Positions 1 through 9,052 of a stretch of 64,000 bases of DNA are shown in pieces. The translations under genes and the position numbers were made by a program. Numbering within the stretch: the first letter of the stretch is position 1; every line of letters begins with the position of its first letter. Source of the DNA: JAFGXT01 sp963677165. Lineage in GTDB: Bacteria > Verrucomicrobiota > Lentisphaeria > Victivallales > SZUA-371. The notes beneath the pieces are model-generated. The model was not told where the DNA came from. It saw only the letters and a program-made list of their open reading frames with translations, and did no database searches. The stretch covers positions 2,294,001 to 2,358,000 of the forward strand of contig CAXXSX010000002.1 of assembly GCA_963677165.2 (NCBI GenBank), in the 5' to 3' direction.

Positions 1-3000
1 GTGTCCTTTCCTGATTGGTTTGGTGTGGAATTGGTCCGTATAAACTGCTTCGGAATTCTGGGCATCGGTGAGATGCAGAATCAATAGTGATGATGATTTC
101 TCAATTTTGGTATTATCCAGCGCGCCAACAAATACAACCGAACGTGACTCTATATTTTTTACCGAGACGGAACTTCCTGTTTCAGATTGTCCTTCGGTTA
201 GAATAAAGCACTCGCTCTTTGCTGTTACGGTTTGAAAACGGCCTGCTTTTGCATGTAGTTGTATCTGATTTGTATCGCTGATAAAGGTGTCTGATTTCAG
301 ATCTATATTATGTTTATTAATAAGGTTATGCTCTAATAATTTTTCAACGAAGTTTTCTGTAACCGGAACAAATTTTTTCTTATAAATGTTGTTTTTTACT
401 CCGGAATAGAAAACGGTGTTTTTCGGAAGTTTCGCGCCGGAATAAATTCCTCCGATCTGAGACACGAGACCAAGCAAATTGTAATTTTCAGGGAATGAAC
501 CATTGTCAAAATCAACAACAACTGGAAGCTTGTTTTTTGCCGGTATAACATCTCCTCGTAGAAAGAAAAGCAACGCGATTCTTTCCGCCAGCAGGGCTAC
601 CGGGTCCAAGGCAAAATCAAAATGCGAAATATAATTTCTTTTCGGAAAGTGAGCCAGATTAAAATGGAATATTCCATCGTAGTCCTGTAACGCACAATAA
701 GCTCCAATTAGTGGACCGCCTTCGGCACGGTAATGATTCGGATAGCAGAAATTGAATTCTGTAATCATAAAGGGTTTGTCAAAAATCCTCGTTCCCATGA
801 TTGCTCGTGGAGATGACGCTCTTTCTGTGAGAGCACAGTTATTTCTGGTTTCCCAGCGTTGAGATTTCCGGTTGTATTTACCATGATCCCAGTAGGTGTG
901 GTTATCCACATAGTCATAATGATTTCGCATCGATAAGATTTCTCTGGCTTCAGTCATTCCCGGAATGTGAGCGTTACAGGAAGTTAGAAGGGCCTTTACT
1001 CCGATATTTCTCAGATATGCACTGCTTTTCTTATAGAAATTGATTCCGAGTTCTGTTAGATAAGAATAGAAATCCTTTTTCGTTCCTGACTTCTTATATG
1101 CTTCTTTGAATAGTTTCTTTACTTTTGCACTGCTTAGGCTGTAATTATGCTGAATATTGTCTTCATTTACAAGGCAAATCGAGAAAAGAGCCGGATCATC
1201 TTTTAATTTTATTCCGGTATAATAATTTTTGTGTTCAAGCACATTAGTTGCGAATTCCTTCCAGTTTTCCCAGGCATCCGGCAGTACGGCTACCAGTACT
1301 TTGTAATCGGCCTTTGAAATTGATCCCTTAATGCCTTTGATTGCTCCCGGCTTAATTGTCCTTCTGCTGTAAAGGTCTGTAGAAATATATATCCCGCGCT
1401 CTTTCAACCGGGCGAAAATATAATCAAACTGTTGCATGCCTTTCTGGTCAAGCTTCGTGCAGCGTGGATCAGATTTATCTGTCACATCACGATCATAGTG
1501 GTGTAAGCGGGCCGAATTATATCCCATCGCCAGTATATAGTCAGCCATTTTATCGATATGTGCATATTCCGGATAATAAGGCGGAGTCAGGTTTATGCCG
1601 TAGAAACGTTGTCTTTTTCCCGGTTTCCCGGTAAATTCAAAATGACCGTTTTTTACAGTGATAAATCCAAACTTTCCGGCGGGTTTTTCTTTCGGGAAAA
1701 CTTTTGAAAAATCAAGCGCGGAACCTGGCTTAATTAATAAGTCGTTCTTAATCGGCATCCATTCTTTTCCCGATACTATTGCTGATGGAAACAGTTTGGG
1801 AAGCGGAATATCGTCACCGCCGGACAAGCCAACGACCATCCATACCGATTTGTTTTCACTCTTGAAAATAAATTTATCGACGGGCTTATTTTTTATGGTG
1901 AATTTGGACAGATACAGTGATACGTTCCGGGTTTTTCCGGTCCAGACATTTCTGCCGTTCGGTTTGTTGTCGCCGTTAAACCAGTCATCCACGTCCCGCT
2001 TTGCCACAACATCAATAACCTCGTCAGTGTTATCAGAGTATTTTACCTGAACTGAACCTACGCGGGCTCCGTCTTCTGTTCTCCATGCCGTAGCATGAAG
2101 GAGATAGATGGCCTCATAACTGGCCTGTTTTCCTTCAATAATCGCTTGATCCAGGAAATAGGGGCGTTCTTTTCCCTTGAAGATCATGCAGGATTTACCC
2201 TCATTCTTTGCCGGATTAATGACATCAAACTTGACCTCAAGAAACTTTTTCTTACCCGGACGCATCATTCTCAGGTCGTTTACGCCCTGATCGGTCCAGC
2301 CGCCTTTACCATCGCCGGCCACGTCATCTTTAAAACCCATATTACATTGTTTTGAAATATCAATGGGGGAGGTGGTATATGGCTTCAGTTCAAAATTTAC
2401 TTTAATTCCAGACTTTGTCATGTTTCCGTGATATGGAGAAAAGCGAATTCGAACAGAGTATTCGTCAAGATTCCATTTCCGGTTATCCTGAACGATTAGA
2501 TTCATGTTTCCAGTAAAGTTAAGCATTCCTGACGTTGTTGGAATGGAAAGCTTTTGAGCTTTTTTCTTTCCGTAAAGCCGGATCTTTGAAAAATTGGCGG
2601 GAAACTCTATCTTTTTTCCATCAATTAAAAGAGCATTTCCTTTATAATGTTTGGCTTTAAGTCCAATTGTAAGGGAAATCTCATTCGGAGAGAACTTTTC
2701 CTTTGAAGAGGTATTTGCCTCAAAAAGATATTTCAGGTTAGATAATTTGACGATTTTCTGCAGATATTTTAGATGTTCTCCTGTTTTAACATTCCACATC
2801 CCGTCCATCGTCCAATCGGTAGCTGTTTCTTTAGGAAATCCTTTATCGGGAACAACATGACGATTGCTGCTGGATATCCAGTTTCTACCTTTGTAATCAA
2901 CCTGAATGTAACCATTTGGGAATTTAATGACCCCCTTTTTATCAATATTCATAGATGGAATTAATTTGCAGTAAGCAATAAATGAAATTCCAAGAATTAG

Positions 3001-3021
3001 CACTGTTAATATTTTTTTCAT
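1..3021 (-). CDS. Secreted GH5-like (clan GH-A) glycoside hydrolase, 3' end cut by window edge
   Basis: The minus-strand frame from the ATG at 3021 has no stop down to base 1, giving at least 1007 codons. The protein starts with a typical signal peptide (MKKILTVLILGISFIAYC). Residues 30-480 look like beta-sandwich domains. A TIM-barrel-like region begins near residue 465 (GKRQRFYGINLTPPYYP). It holds the clan GH-A pair: an acid/base Glu in LVNED (about E620) and a nucleophile Glu in MITEFNF (about E755). The likely role is cleavage of a plant or algal beta-glycan outside the cytoplasm; the substrate cannot be read from sequence. It follows a LacI-type regulator by 86 bp on the same strand, so it is probably controlled by it. 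GH5 is the nearest family by motif; another GH-A family is possible. Confidence 0.8.
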   Translation of the reverse strand, partial: MKKILTVLILGISFIAYCKLIPSMNIDKKGVIKFPNGYIQVDYKGRNWISSSNRHVVPDKGFPKETATDWTMDGMWNVKTGEHLKYLQKIVKLSNLKYLFEANTSSKEKFSPNEISLTIGLKAKHYKGNALLIDGKKIEFPANFSKIRLYGKKKAQKLSIPTTSGMLNFTGNMNLIVQDNRKWNLDEYSVRIRFSPYHGNMTKSGIKVNFELKPYTTSPIDISKQCNMGFKDDVAGDGKGGWTDQGVNDLRMMRPGKKKFLEVKFDVINPAKNEGKSCMIFKGKERPYFLDQAIIEGKQASYEAIYLLHATAWRTEDGARVGSVQVKYSDNTDEVIDVVAKRDVDDWFNGDNKPNGRNVWTGKTRNVSLYLSKFTIKNKPVDKFIFKSENKSVWMVVGLSGGDDIPLPKLFPSAIVSGKEWMPIKNDLLIKPGSALDFSKVFPKEKPAGKFGFITVKNGHFEFTGKPGKRQRFYGINLTPPYYPEYAHIDKMADYILAMGYNSARLHHYDRDVTDKSDPRCTKLDQKGMQQFDYIFARLKERGIYISTDLYSRRTIKPGAIKGIKGSISKADYKVLVAVLPDAWENWKEFATNVLEHKNYYTGIKLKDDPALFSICLVNEDNIQHNYSLSSAKVKKLFKEAYKKSGTKKDFYSYLTELGINFYKKSSAYLRNIGVKALLTSCNAHIPGMTEAREILSMRNHYDYVDNHTYWDHGKYNRKSQRWETRNNCALTERASSPRAIMGTRIFDKPFMITEFNFCYPNHYRAEGGPLIGAYCALQDYDGIFHFNLAHFPKRNYISHFDFALDPVALLAERIALLFFLRGDVIPAKNKLPVVVDFDNGSFPENYNLLGLVSQIGGIYSGAKLPKNTVFYSGVKNNIYKKKFVPVTENFVEKLLEHNLINKHNIDLKSDTFISDTNQIQLHAKAGRFQTVTAKSECFILTEGQSETGSSVSVKNIESRSVVFVGALDNTKIEKSSSLLILHLTDAQNSEAVYTDQFHTKPIRKGH

Positions 3022-3107
3022 GTATTCTCCCGTTGTTCTTAAGTTTATGCAATTACATTAAAAAGCCGAATTAATGTAATGTGATTCATTGTTTTCCGGC
3101 AAAAAAA

Positions 3108-4145
3108 TTATTTCTTATCAGCTACAGAATTTCTTATAATTAATTCGACATTCAAATCATCCAGACTGGAATTCTGAAGCGGTTTTTTATGAGAAAGAGA
3201 ATTCAGTAAAAGTTCGGCGGCCCGTGAGCCGGCATGCTCAATATTTTTTCTTACTGCCGTTATTGCCGGATACGAATATTCGCAAAGCGGACTATCCGTA
3301 TTACTGATAAAACTGATTTGTTCCGGACAGTTAATCCCTTTCTGGCGGAAATAGTTTATGGCTCCCACACAAGTTTGGTCAGAACCCACGATAACTTCAG
3401 GGCGTTCATTTTCCGGATATTTTATATACTCTTCATATATATCCTTCCCGGCATCATAGTTTTCTCTGTCTTTGATAGGGATTATTGAAATTGAAATACC
3501 ATATTTTTTTAATATTCTGTCGCATATCATTTTTAAAGAATCCAGTTGGCCGTCAGAAAATACACAGGCCATGCCCATGTGAGTATGTCCCAGTCCGGAA
3601 ATGTATTCCGCCAGTATTTCGATGTAATCATTATGCGAAAAAGTAAGACACGCAACGTTGTCTTCCGTAAAGACCTTTGAGCCGATGCAGACACAGGGGA
3701 TATTATATGAAAGAAAACTCCTGATATTTTCAGGCTCAAACTTATATCCGGCCAGTATCACCCCTTCAATCTGGCGTCCGGCTGCCATCTGGGGCATTAA
3801 GAACTTTTTAATACATGAAAGAGCGCTGGTGCCAACCACCAGACTGTAACTGCGTTCGGCGCAATAATCCTGAACCCCACACAAAATCTGTCCGAAAAAA
3901 TAGTTGGCAAAACGGTGCGTTACATCATCAGCCAGAATAAAACCGATATTACCAGTTCGTCCTGTAGCGATACTTTTCGCCGCATGATTGGGAGCATAGC
4001 CAAGCGTTCTCGCGGCCTCCATCACTCGTTTGGCACGCGCAATCGCATCTTTCCGGACAAATTTATTTTGTCCATTCAGCACTTTTGATGCGGTGCAGAT
4101 CGATACATCCGCTTTTTGTGCGACATCGTATATGGTTGCTTTCAT
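3108..4145 (-). CDS. LacI/GalR-family transcriptional regulator
   Basis: The 345-residue protein has the usual LacI layout: an N-terminal helix-turn-helix (residues about 4-25, IYDVAQKADVSICTASKVL), a hinge helix ending near residue 58, and a periplasmic-binding-like sugar sensor domain. Family members bind a palindromic operator as dimers and release it on binding a sugar. Two identical palindromes lie in its own promoter (4161-4205), which points to autorepression. The large GH5-like gene begins 86 bp downstream on the same strand and is the obvious target. The effector sugar is unknown. Confidence 0.93.
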   Translation of the reverse strand: MKATIYDVAQKADVSICTASKVLNGQNKFVRKDAIARAKRVMEAARTLGYAPNHAAKSIATGRTGNIGFILADDVTHRFANYFFGQILCGVQDYCAERSYSLVVGTSALSCIKKFLMPQMAAGRQIEGVILAGYKFEPENIRSFLSYNIPCVCIGSKVFTEDNVACLTFSHNDYIEILAEYISGLGHTHMGMACVFSDGQLDSLKMICDRILKKYGISISIIPIKDRENYDAGKDIYEEYIKYPENERPEVIVGSDQTCVGAINYFRQKGINCPEQISFISNTDSPLCEYSYPAITAVRKNIEHAGSRAAELLLNSLSHKKPLQNSSLDDLNVELIIRNSVADKK

Positions 4146-4160
4146 GTTTTCCTTTGTATT

Positions 4161-4209
4161 AATCTTAAGCGCTTAACTTTATTATAACATTAAGCGCTTA
4201 AGATTGCAA
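4161..4209 (-). promoter_or_regulatory. Promoter with paired LacI-type operators
   Basis: The 12-bp palindrome TTAAGCGCTTAA occurs at 4165-4176 and 4190-4201, centres 25 bp apart. Extended to 16 bp (AATCTTAAGCGCTTAA) the two sites are exact inverted copies. On the minus strand a promoter fits between them: -35 TTGCAA at 4204-4209, a 17-bp spacer, and -10 TATAAT at 4181-4186. One operator fills the spacer and the other covers the start region. The central CG is typical of LacI-family sites. The sites lie just upstream of the regulator's ATG at 4145. Confidence 0.85.
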
Positions 4210-4519
4210 GCATTTCGCCTGTTTTTTATAGATTTTATGTGGATTTGAGGCAGAATTCTTACCGAGTTGTTGCTTGCGCCGTTTGTTTATGTTTATGATA
4301 TTCAATAAACTGTGCTCGTGTACATTATTTGCTCTTTGTGGTATGCATAAAATGTTTTTTATAAATAAAGAAAAGGAGCGTTGTAAAAAATATTTTTAAT
4401 GTAAGTAGTTTGCTGTTAAATGGATATGTTTTGTTTGTTCTTTTGTGGCACAAGGCGTGCATTTATGGTGGGTAACTTCGTTAATTCATCTTATTTTTAA
4501 TTATCAGGGAGAAAAAAAG

Positions 4520-7084
4520 ATGGCAAAGTTTATTGGTTTTGTGGTGGTCTTGGGAATAATCCTCTTGATCAGTCGGGTGGTTTCGGCCATGAAGAAGAGT
4601 AATCAGCTTAAGGAAGTGATTCAACGCCTTGACCGGATGGAAAATGTGATCCGTCGTGTTGACCGGGCCGTAATGGATCTGCCAAAGGAAAAATTAGAAA
4701 GAGAAACCGTAAAACAGGAAGAAAAAGAGCCTGTTTCCGTGCCGGTTGAGCACACTGCGGTTAAGGATGAACCTGAAATTGTTAAACCGGAGTCTAAGCC
4801 GAACTTGGCCGGACTTGCTGCGATTGCGTCTGTACCGAAAGTGGAAGAAAAGCCGATGGTTATTAAGGAGGATGTAAATACATTTACTGAGCCGGAAAAA
4901 TTCCGTGATATTTTCTATGGTAAATCTGAGCCGGAAACGAAACCTGAACGAGAAAAGAATCAGTTTGAAAGCAAAGCATCTGAGATTGTCAATAATATCT
5001 GGATGTGGCTGATTGTTGGCGAAGACTATCGTCGTAAGGATATCTCTCGTGAGTATGCGATTGCTTCGACCTGGCTGGTGCGTCTGGCAGTAATTATTTT
5101 GCTGGCGGGCGGCGCGTTTTTCCTCAAATATTCGATTGAGCACGGACTGATTGCTCCGGTTGGACGGGTGATTATCAGTTCTATTGCCGCGTTTGCTATG
5201 CTTGGTGTCGGGCTGTTCCTTGGCGGACCTCAGAAAAAATATGATTTGATCGGGCGTGGTCTGAGCGGCGGCAGCATCGCTTTGATGTATTTTACTGTGT
5301 ATGCGTCAACTAACATGTATCATCTTACTTCTTCTTTGACTGGTTTTATCCTGATGTGTGTGGTTACTCTCGGGGCATGCATTATTTCCGTACGCAAAAA
5401 TATGCTGTTGATGGCGATTCTGGGGATCGTGGGCGGTTATCTTACGCCGATCCTGTTGTCTACCGGAGACAAGAATTTATATGGACTTTTCGGATATCTG
5501 CTGCTTCTCGGCAGTGGCACGTTGGTGATCTCAAAGTATCGCGACTGGAAACTGCTTAACTGGATGAGCTTTATTGCTTCTTATTTGATTTTTTTCATGG
5601 CAACGGACAAGTTTTATTACGGCGTAAAAGATTATGTGCCGGTTATGATTTTTGCTACCGGTAATTTTATTCTGTTCTCTCTCATGACTGTTTCGTTCAA
5701 TATCTTTAATCGTCGTAAAGTCACTTTGCTTGAATTACTGACTATGCTGGTTAATACCACGATCTTTTTCTGGGTAGCTGCGGCATATACCATAAGTGAT
5801 CTTGGTATGGGATGGACCGCTTGTTACAGTCTTTGCGCGGCGGTATTTTTTGCCGGACACGCGGCCTGGCTGGTGGTCAGACGCTGCAACGACCGCAAAC
5901 TGCTGACAATTCTAATGACTTTATCATGTTTCTGCCTGATTGTTACCGTTCCTCTGCTGCTGGGCGGAGTTTGGATCGCGGCGACGTGGGCGGTTATGGC
6001 TGTTACATTGCTTTATCTGAGCTTGAAACTTGGCAGTAAGACTGTTATGGGAATGTCCGCTGTTGTTTACATGATAACCGCAATCCGTGTTTTCATGTAT
6101 GATTATCAGAATTTATGCTGGCTCAATGGTTCTCAGTACTGGAACGGCCTGGTTGAACATATACTGTCAGGCGGTTTGCTCTGTCTGGCGTTTGGTGCCG
6201 GGTACATGATTCTGCGTCATTTCTCGAAACGTGGCGACAATATGCCGGAAGGTGTTATCTCCGCAGAAAATGACCTTGGTGCTGATGTTTCTCTTAGTTC
6301 TGCAGGTTATACGATGGCTGGTTTTGCCGTGGCGCTTGGTTTCCTGTTCTTTAATATTGAAATTCCGCGTTTTACCCATGCGTTTTATGGAAGATTGTGT
6401 CAGCCGTTGACTGCCCTGTTATGGGGTGGAATGCTGATCTATCTGGTGTGGACGGCTTTGAGAACCAAATGGGAATGGTTAAGGGCGCTGGCAGGACTGT
6501 TTCTTTTTGTATTTTCCTGCAAGCTGTTGACATATGATATTGCGAAATGGCATTTCTCATTTTCTGACTTTGCATTTTGCGGTAGCTTTGATCTCGCGGC
6601 GACATTACTGCGGTCGGGCGGCTGGATTACGGCTATCGTTATGATGACATTCGGGTATTTCCTTCTGCGTCAGAGAGAGGCAAGCGCACTCAGAAAGATG
6701 ATCGGCGCCACAACTATAATTCAGTTGTTCATTTTTCTTACGCTGGAAACCAGCTCAGTGTTGTATCATTTCGCACCGGGATTCCGTGAAGCGGGTGTGT
6801 CGATTATGTGGGGACTGTTTGCGTTTGGAATGATTGCCGGTGGTATTCGTGGACAGATTCGCGGACTACGCATGTGGGGACTGGTGCTCTTTGCTCTGGA
6901 TGGCGCAAAAGTATTTTTATTCGACCTGCATGATTTGTCGCAGCTCTACCGGATTATCGCGTGTATCGTTATTGGACTGGTATTTCTTGCTGGAGGCTTC
7001 ATCTATATCAAATGTCGCGATCTGTTCAAGATTGAGGATAAAGATCAAGCCGAAGCTAAACCGATTCCCGAAAGCATGGCTTGA
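4520..7084 (+). CDS. DUF2339 polytopic membrane protein
   Basis: The ATG at 4520 is preceded by AGGGAG, so it is preferred over an in-frame upstream start at 4445. The 854-residue protein has one N-terminal membrane helix, a coiled-coil-like stretch (about 25-60), a charged low-complexity linker rich in E, K and P (about 60-160), then roughly 20 hydrophobic segments. The first segment after the linker (EYAIASTWLVRLAVIILLAG) and the LGIVGGYLTPILL segment fit DUF2339, a family of inner-membrane proteins without assigned function. It stands alone on the plus strand and ends 23 bp from the convergent YczE-like gene. No catalytic motif is visible. Confidence 0.82.
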   Translation: MAKFIGFVVVLGIILLISRVVSAMKKSNQLKEVIQRLDRMENVIRRVDRAVMDLPKEKLERETVKQEEKEPVSVPVEHTAVKDEPEIVKPESKPNLAGLAAIASVPKVEEKPMVIKEDVNTFTEPEKFRDIFYGKSEPETKPEREKNQFESKASEIVNNIWMWLIVGEDYRRKDISREYAIASTWLVRLAVIILLAGGAFFLKYSIEHGLIAPVGRVIISSIAAFAMLGVGLFLGGPQKKYDLIGRGLSGGSIALMYFTVYASTNMYHLTSSLTGFILMCVVTLGACIISVRKNMLLMAILGIVGGYLTPILLSTGDKNLYGLFGYLLLLGSGTLVISKYRDWKLLNWMSFIASYLIFFMATDKFYYGVKDYVPVMIFATGNFILFSLMTVSFNIFNRRKVTLLELLTMLVNTTIFFWVAAAYTISDLGMGWTACYSLCAAVFFAGHAAWLVVRRCNDRKLLTILMTLSCFCLIVTVPLLLGGVWIAATWAVMAVTLLYLSLKLGSKTVMGMSAVVYMITAIRVFMYDYQNLCWLNGSQYWNGLVEHILSGGLLCLAFGAGYMILRHFSKRGDNMPEGVISAENDLGADVSLSSAGYTMAGFAVALGFLFFNIEIPRFTHAFYGRLCQPLTALLWGGMLIYLVWTALRTKWEWLRALAGLFLFVFSCKLLTYDIAKWHFSFSDFAFCGSFDLAATLLRSGGWITAIVMMTFGYFLLRQREASALRKMIGATTIIQLFIFLTLETSSVLYHFAPGFREAGVSIMWGLFAFGMIAGGIRGQIRGLRMWGLVLFALDGAKVFLFDLHDLSQLYRIIACIVIGLVFLAGGFIYIKCRDLFKIEDKDQAEAKPIPESMA

Positions 7085-7107
7085 TCTGTGGGGAAATAAT
7101 TAAAAAA

Positions 7108-7821
7108 TCACTCGGCGGTGCTGAATTCCAGCACCGTCTGAGACATCGGATTGTCCGCCGGTTTTTTGGAAGCCGGTTCCGTGTTGATCCATTTTTCAAT
7201 AATCTTCAAGCGCTTGATAAAGAATCTTGCCATCAGTCCGACGGTTAAGGCTCCGAAAATTGTACCTTCACGAAGTCCGGCAATTTCATCCATACAAATG
7301 ATGGAAGTTACCAGTGCCGCAGTTACCAGGGAAACGTCGAAGCAAACTTTGATTACGCCGAACTCTTTGTCAAGGCGATGGGTAATGGCTTTGACAAGTC
7401 CTTCGCCGGGGATGTACATTACATTGGCGTAGACTTCCAGGCAGATACCGATTCCGAGCATAGCGCAGCCGATAATCAGAAACGCGAACTGCTGAATATA
7501 GTGGAAATTAGGGATTAGGTTCATTACCAGCATTGTCATATCGATAAAAAAGCTGAAGACAAAAGTCGCGGCGATTTGCAGGTATTGGATTTTCTGGAAT
7601 TCCTTGCGCAGCAATGCGGCTTGTCCCAGTACCAACAGGATATTGAAGACAAAAGTAAAAGCTCCGAAGCTGTATGGAAAGGCTAGGGAGAGCACGTAAG
7701 GCAGACTGGATATCGGGGTGGTTCCAAGGTTTGCGCTAGTGGTGATTGCTACCCCAATTGCATTGAAGATAATTCCGATTAAAAAGATAAAATAGCGTCT
7801 GGAAAGATTGTTTTGGTTCAT
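7108..7821 (-). CDS. YczE/YitT-like integral membrane protein
   Basis: The start MNQNNLSRRYF at 7821 is chosen because the longer in-frame extension (to 7920) would run back into the end of the MarR gene; the ribosome-binding site is weak. The 237-residue protein has about five or six membrane segments, beginning RYFIFLIGIIFNAIGVAITT, with the motif LGTTPISSLPYVLS and a later MYIPGEGLVKAIT. These fit the YczE/YyaS family of membrane proteins of unknown transport or signalling role. It lies 43 bp downstream of a MarR regulator on the same strand, an arrangement that usually means it is the regulated gene. Confidence 0.8.
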   Translation of the reverse strand: MNQNNLSRRYFIFLIGIIFNAIGVAITTSANLGTTPISSLPYVLSLAFPYSFGAFTFVFNILLVLGQAALLRKEFQKIQYLQIAATFVFSFFIDMTMLVMNLIPNFHYIQQFAFLIIGCAMLGIGICLEVYANVMYIPGEGLVKAITHRLDKEFGVIKVCFDVSLVTAALVTSIICMDEIAGLREGTIFGALTVGLMARFFIKRLKIIEKWINTEPASKKPADNPMSQTVLEFSTAE

Positions 7822-7864
7822 GTTACTGCACTTTGTTCTCTGACCGGATTTAATTGTCCGGCGA

Positions 7865-8302
7865 TTACTCCTTTTCGTTTGAATGGTTAATATTGTTATA
7901 AATGCGCTGCAGTAAATCAATTAGAGTTCGGCGTTCATTACCTTTTAAATCTTTCAGGGCACAGGCTTCCATTTCATGAAAACGTTTATCGATTAGTTCC
8001 CACGCTTTCTGGCCTTTTTCAGTGATATAGACATACAGGGATCGGCGGTTGTCACTTTTGGAATGACGTTCGATCAGATTCTGTTTTTCCATTCGTTCGA
8101 GCAGGCGTGTCGCGGTAGCCGGTTCTATTTCACAGGACTGCGCCAGATCTTTCTGCATGCACCCGTTGTAGTAATGCAGATAGTCCAGCACTTTAGGCTG
8201 GCCTGACGTCAATTCTGTGTCCGACAAACTTTGAAACAGCCGCTTGTGAAACGACATATGTGTGCTCATCAATAGATAATGTAATGTTTCTTCTAAACTC
8301 AT
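7865..8302 (-). CDS. MarR-family transcriptional regulator
   Basis: The 145-residue protein has the MarR winged-helix fold: a recognition region (about residues 50-75, MQKDLAQSCEIEPATATRLL) and the wing with the hallmark D-x-R-x pattern in KSDNRRSLYVYITEKG, flanked by N- and C-terminal dimerisation helices. MarR proteins repress neighbouring genes and release DNA on binding small aromatic or toxic compounds. The gene leads a two-gene unit with the YczE-like membrane protein, and an operator-like palindrome is just upstream at 8311-8347, consistent with autorepression. Confidence 0.92.
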   Translation of the reverse strand: MSLEETLHYLLMSTHMSFHKRLFQSLSDTELTSGQPKVLDYLHYYNGCMQKDLAQSCEIEPATATRLLERMEKQNLIERHSKSDNRRSLYVYITEKGQKAWELIDKRFHEMEACALKDLKGNERRTLIDLLQRIYNNINHSNEKE

Positions 8303-8310
8303 ATATTAAT

Positions 8311-8347
8311 TATTGTTAGCTGTGCAATTGTTAGAAAGCTAACAATA
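8311..8347 (-). promoter_or_regulatory. Candidate MarR operator
   Basis: The octamer ATTGTTAG occurs at 8312-8319 and 8327-8334, and its complement CTAACAAT at 8339-8346. The inner pair forms a 20-bp palindrome with a 4-nt centre (8327-8346); the outer pair forms TATTGTTAGC / GCTAACAATA (8311-8320 and 8338-8347). The site is 9 to 45 bp upstream of the MarR start codon. Binding by the MarR product is inferred from position and symmetry. Confidence 0.75.
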
Positions 8348-8454
8348 TTGACCTGAAAAAATTTTTTTCAAGTAAGAAATGGAAAAAATGTTGCTAATTC
8401 GGATTAATTTCAATCTTTTGGATGTTTCTGCACATTTATTAATGTGCCGTGGAC

Positions 8455-8922
8455 TTACTTTTTCCAGTTCTTGTAGGGATGGGTTGCAAGGGAGGAATTA
8501 TAATAGCGTGGATCGGAGGTTACTTCTTCTCCGGCCCAGTCCGGAAGTTCGAAGGCTTCGTCTTCCGACTCCAGCTCAATTTCAGCTACGATCAGACCGA
8601 AGTTGTCGCCGCCGAATTCATCGATCTCCCAGAGCTTTCCGGCATATTCGATTTCATAACGAGTCTTGGTTATATAGGGTTTTGAGCAGATAATGTCCAG
8701 TAGTTCCGTCGCGTCGGCTGTCGGAATGGGGTATTCGAACTCTTTGCGTACGGCTCCGGTATTTTCACCTTTGATCGTGATGAATGCATTGTCTCCGGCA
8801 ATCCTGATACGAACCACGCCGGTTTCGGCGTATACGTAGCCCTGGCAATATTTCTTGCCTTTCGCTCCGGCCCGCCAGGAGTCACTTTTTACCAGAAACT
8901 TACGTTCGATTTCAAGTCCCAT
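8455..8922 (-). CDS. CYTH-domain protein (triphosphate tunnel metalloenzyme)
   Basis: The start at 8922 has an AGGG site and places the CYTH signature at the N-terminus (MGLEIERKFLV, E-x-E-x-K). The 155-residue length matches stand-alone bacterial CYTH proteins. Alternating charged beta-strands follow, including VRIRIAGDNAFITIKG and TKTRYEIEYAGKLWEIDEF. The family forms an eight-stranded tunnel that hydrolyses inorganic triphosphate or makes cAMP; short bacterial members are mostly triphosphatases. A cytoplasmic, metal-dependent enzyme is expected. Which substrate it uses cannot be told here. It is transcribed away from the adjacent MFS gene. Confidence 0.88.
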   Translation of the reverse strand: MGLEIERKFLVKSDSWRAGAKGKKYCQGYVYAETGVVRIRIAGDNAFITIKGENTGAVRKEFEYPIPTADATELLDIICSKPYITKTRYEIEYAGKLWEIDEFGGDNFGLIVAEIELESEDEAFELPDWAGEEVTSDPRYYNSSLATHPYKNWKK

Positions 8923-9052
8923 TGTATTTTCCCTGCTGAATATATGAATTATACAAAAAATTCGGGATTGGATTTTAAACCTGCCCAACGCTGATTATAT
9001 TAACTGTTAATATCAATTAGTTCAAACTTAAGTCTGCAAAATGGGGTAATAT

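Noticed and set aside
1658..2964. Several plus-strand frames of 60-130 codons
   Set aside because: They lie opposite the long minus-strand GH5-like gene, whose codon pattern and motifs are clear.
4445..4519. Upstream in-frame start for the DUF2339 protein
   Set aside because: The ATG at 4520 has an AGGGAG ribosome-binding site and starts directly with the membrane helix; the extension has neither.
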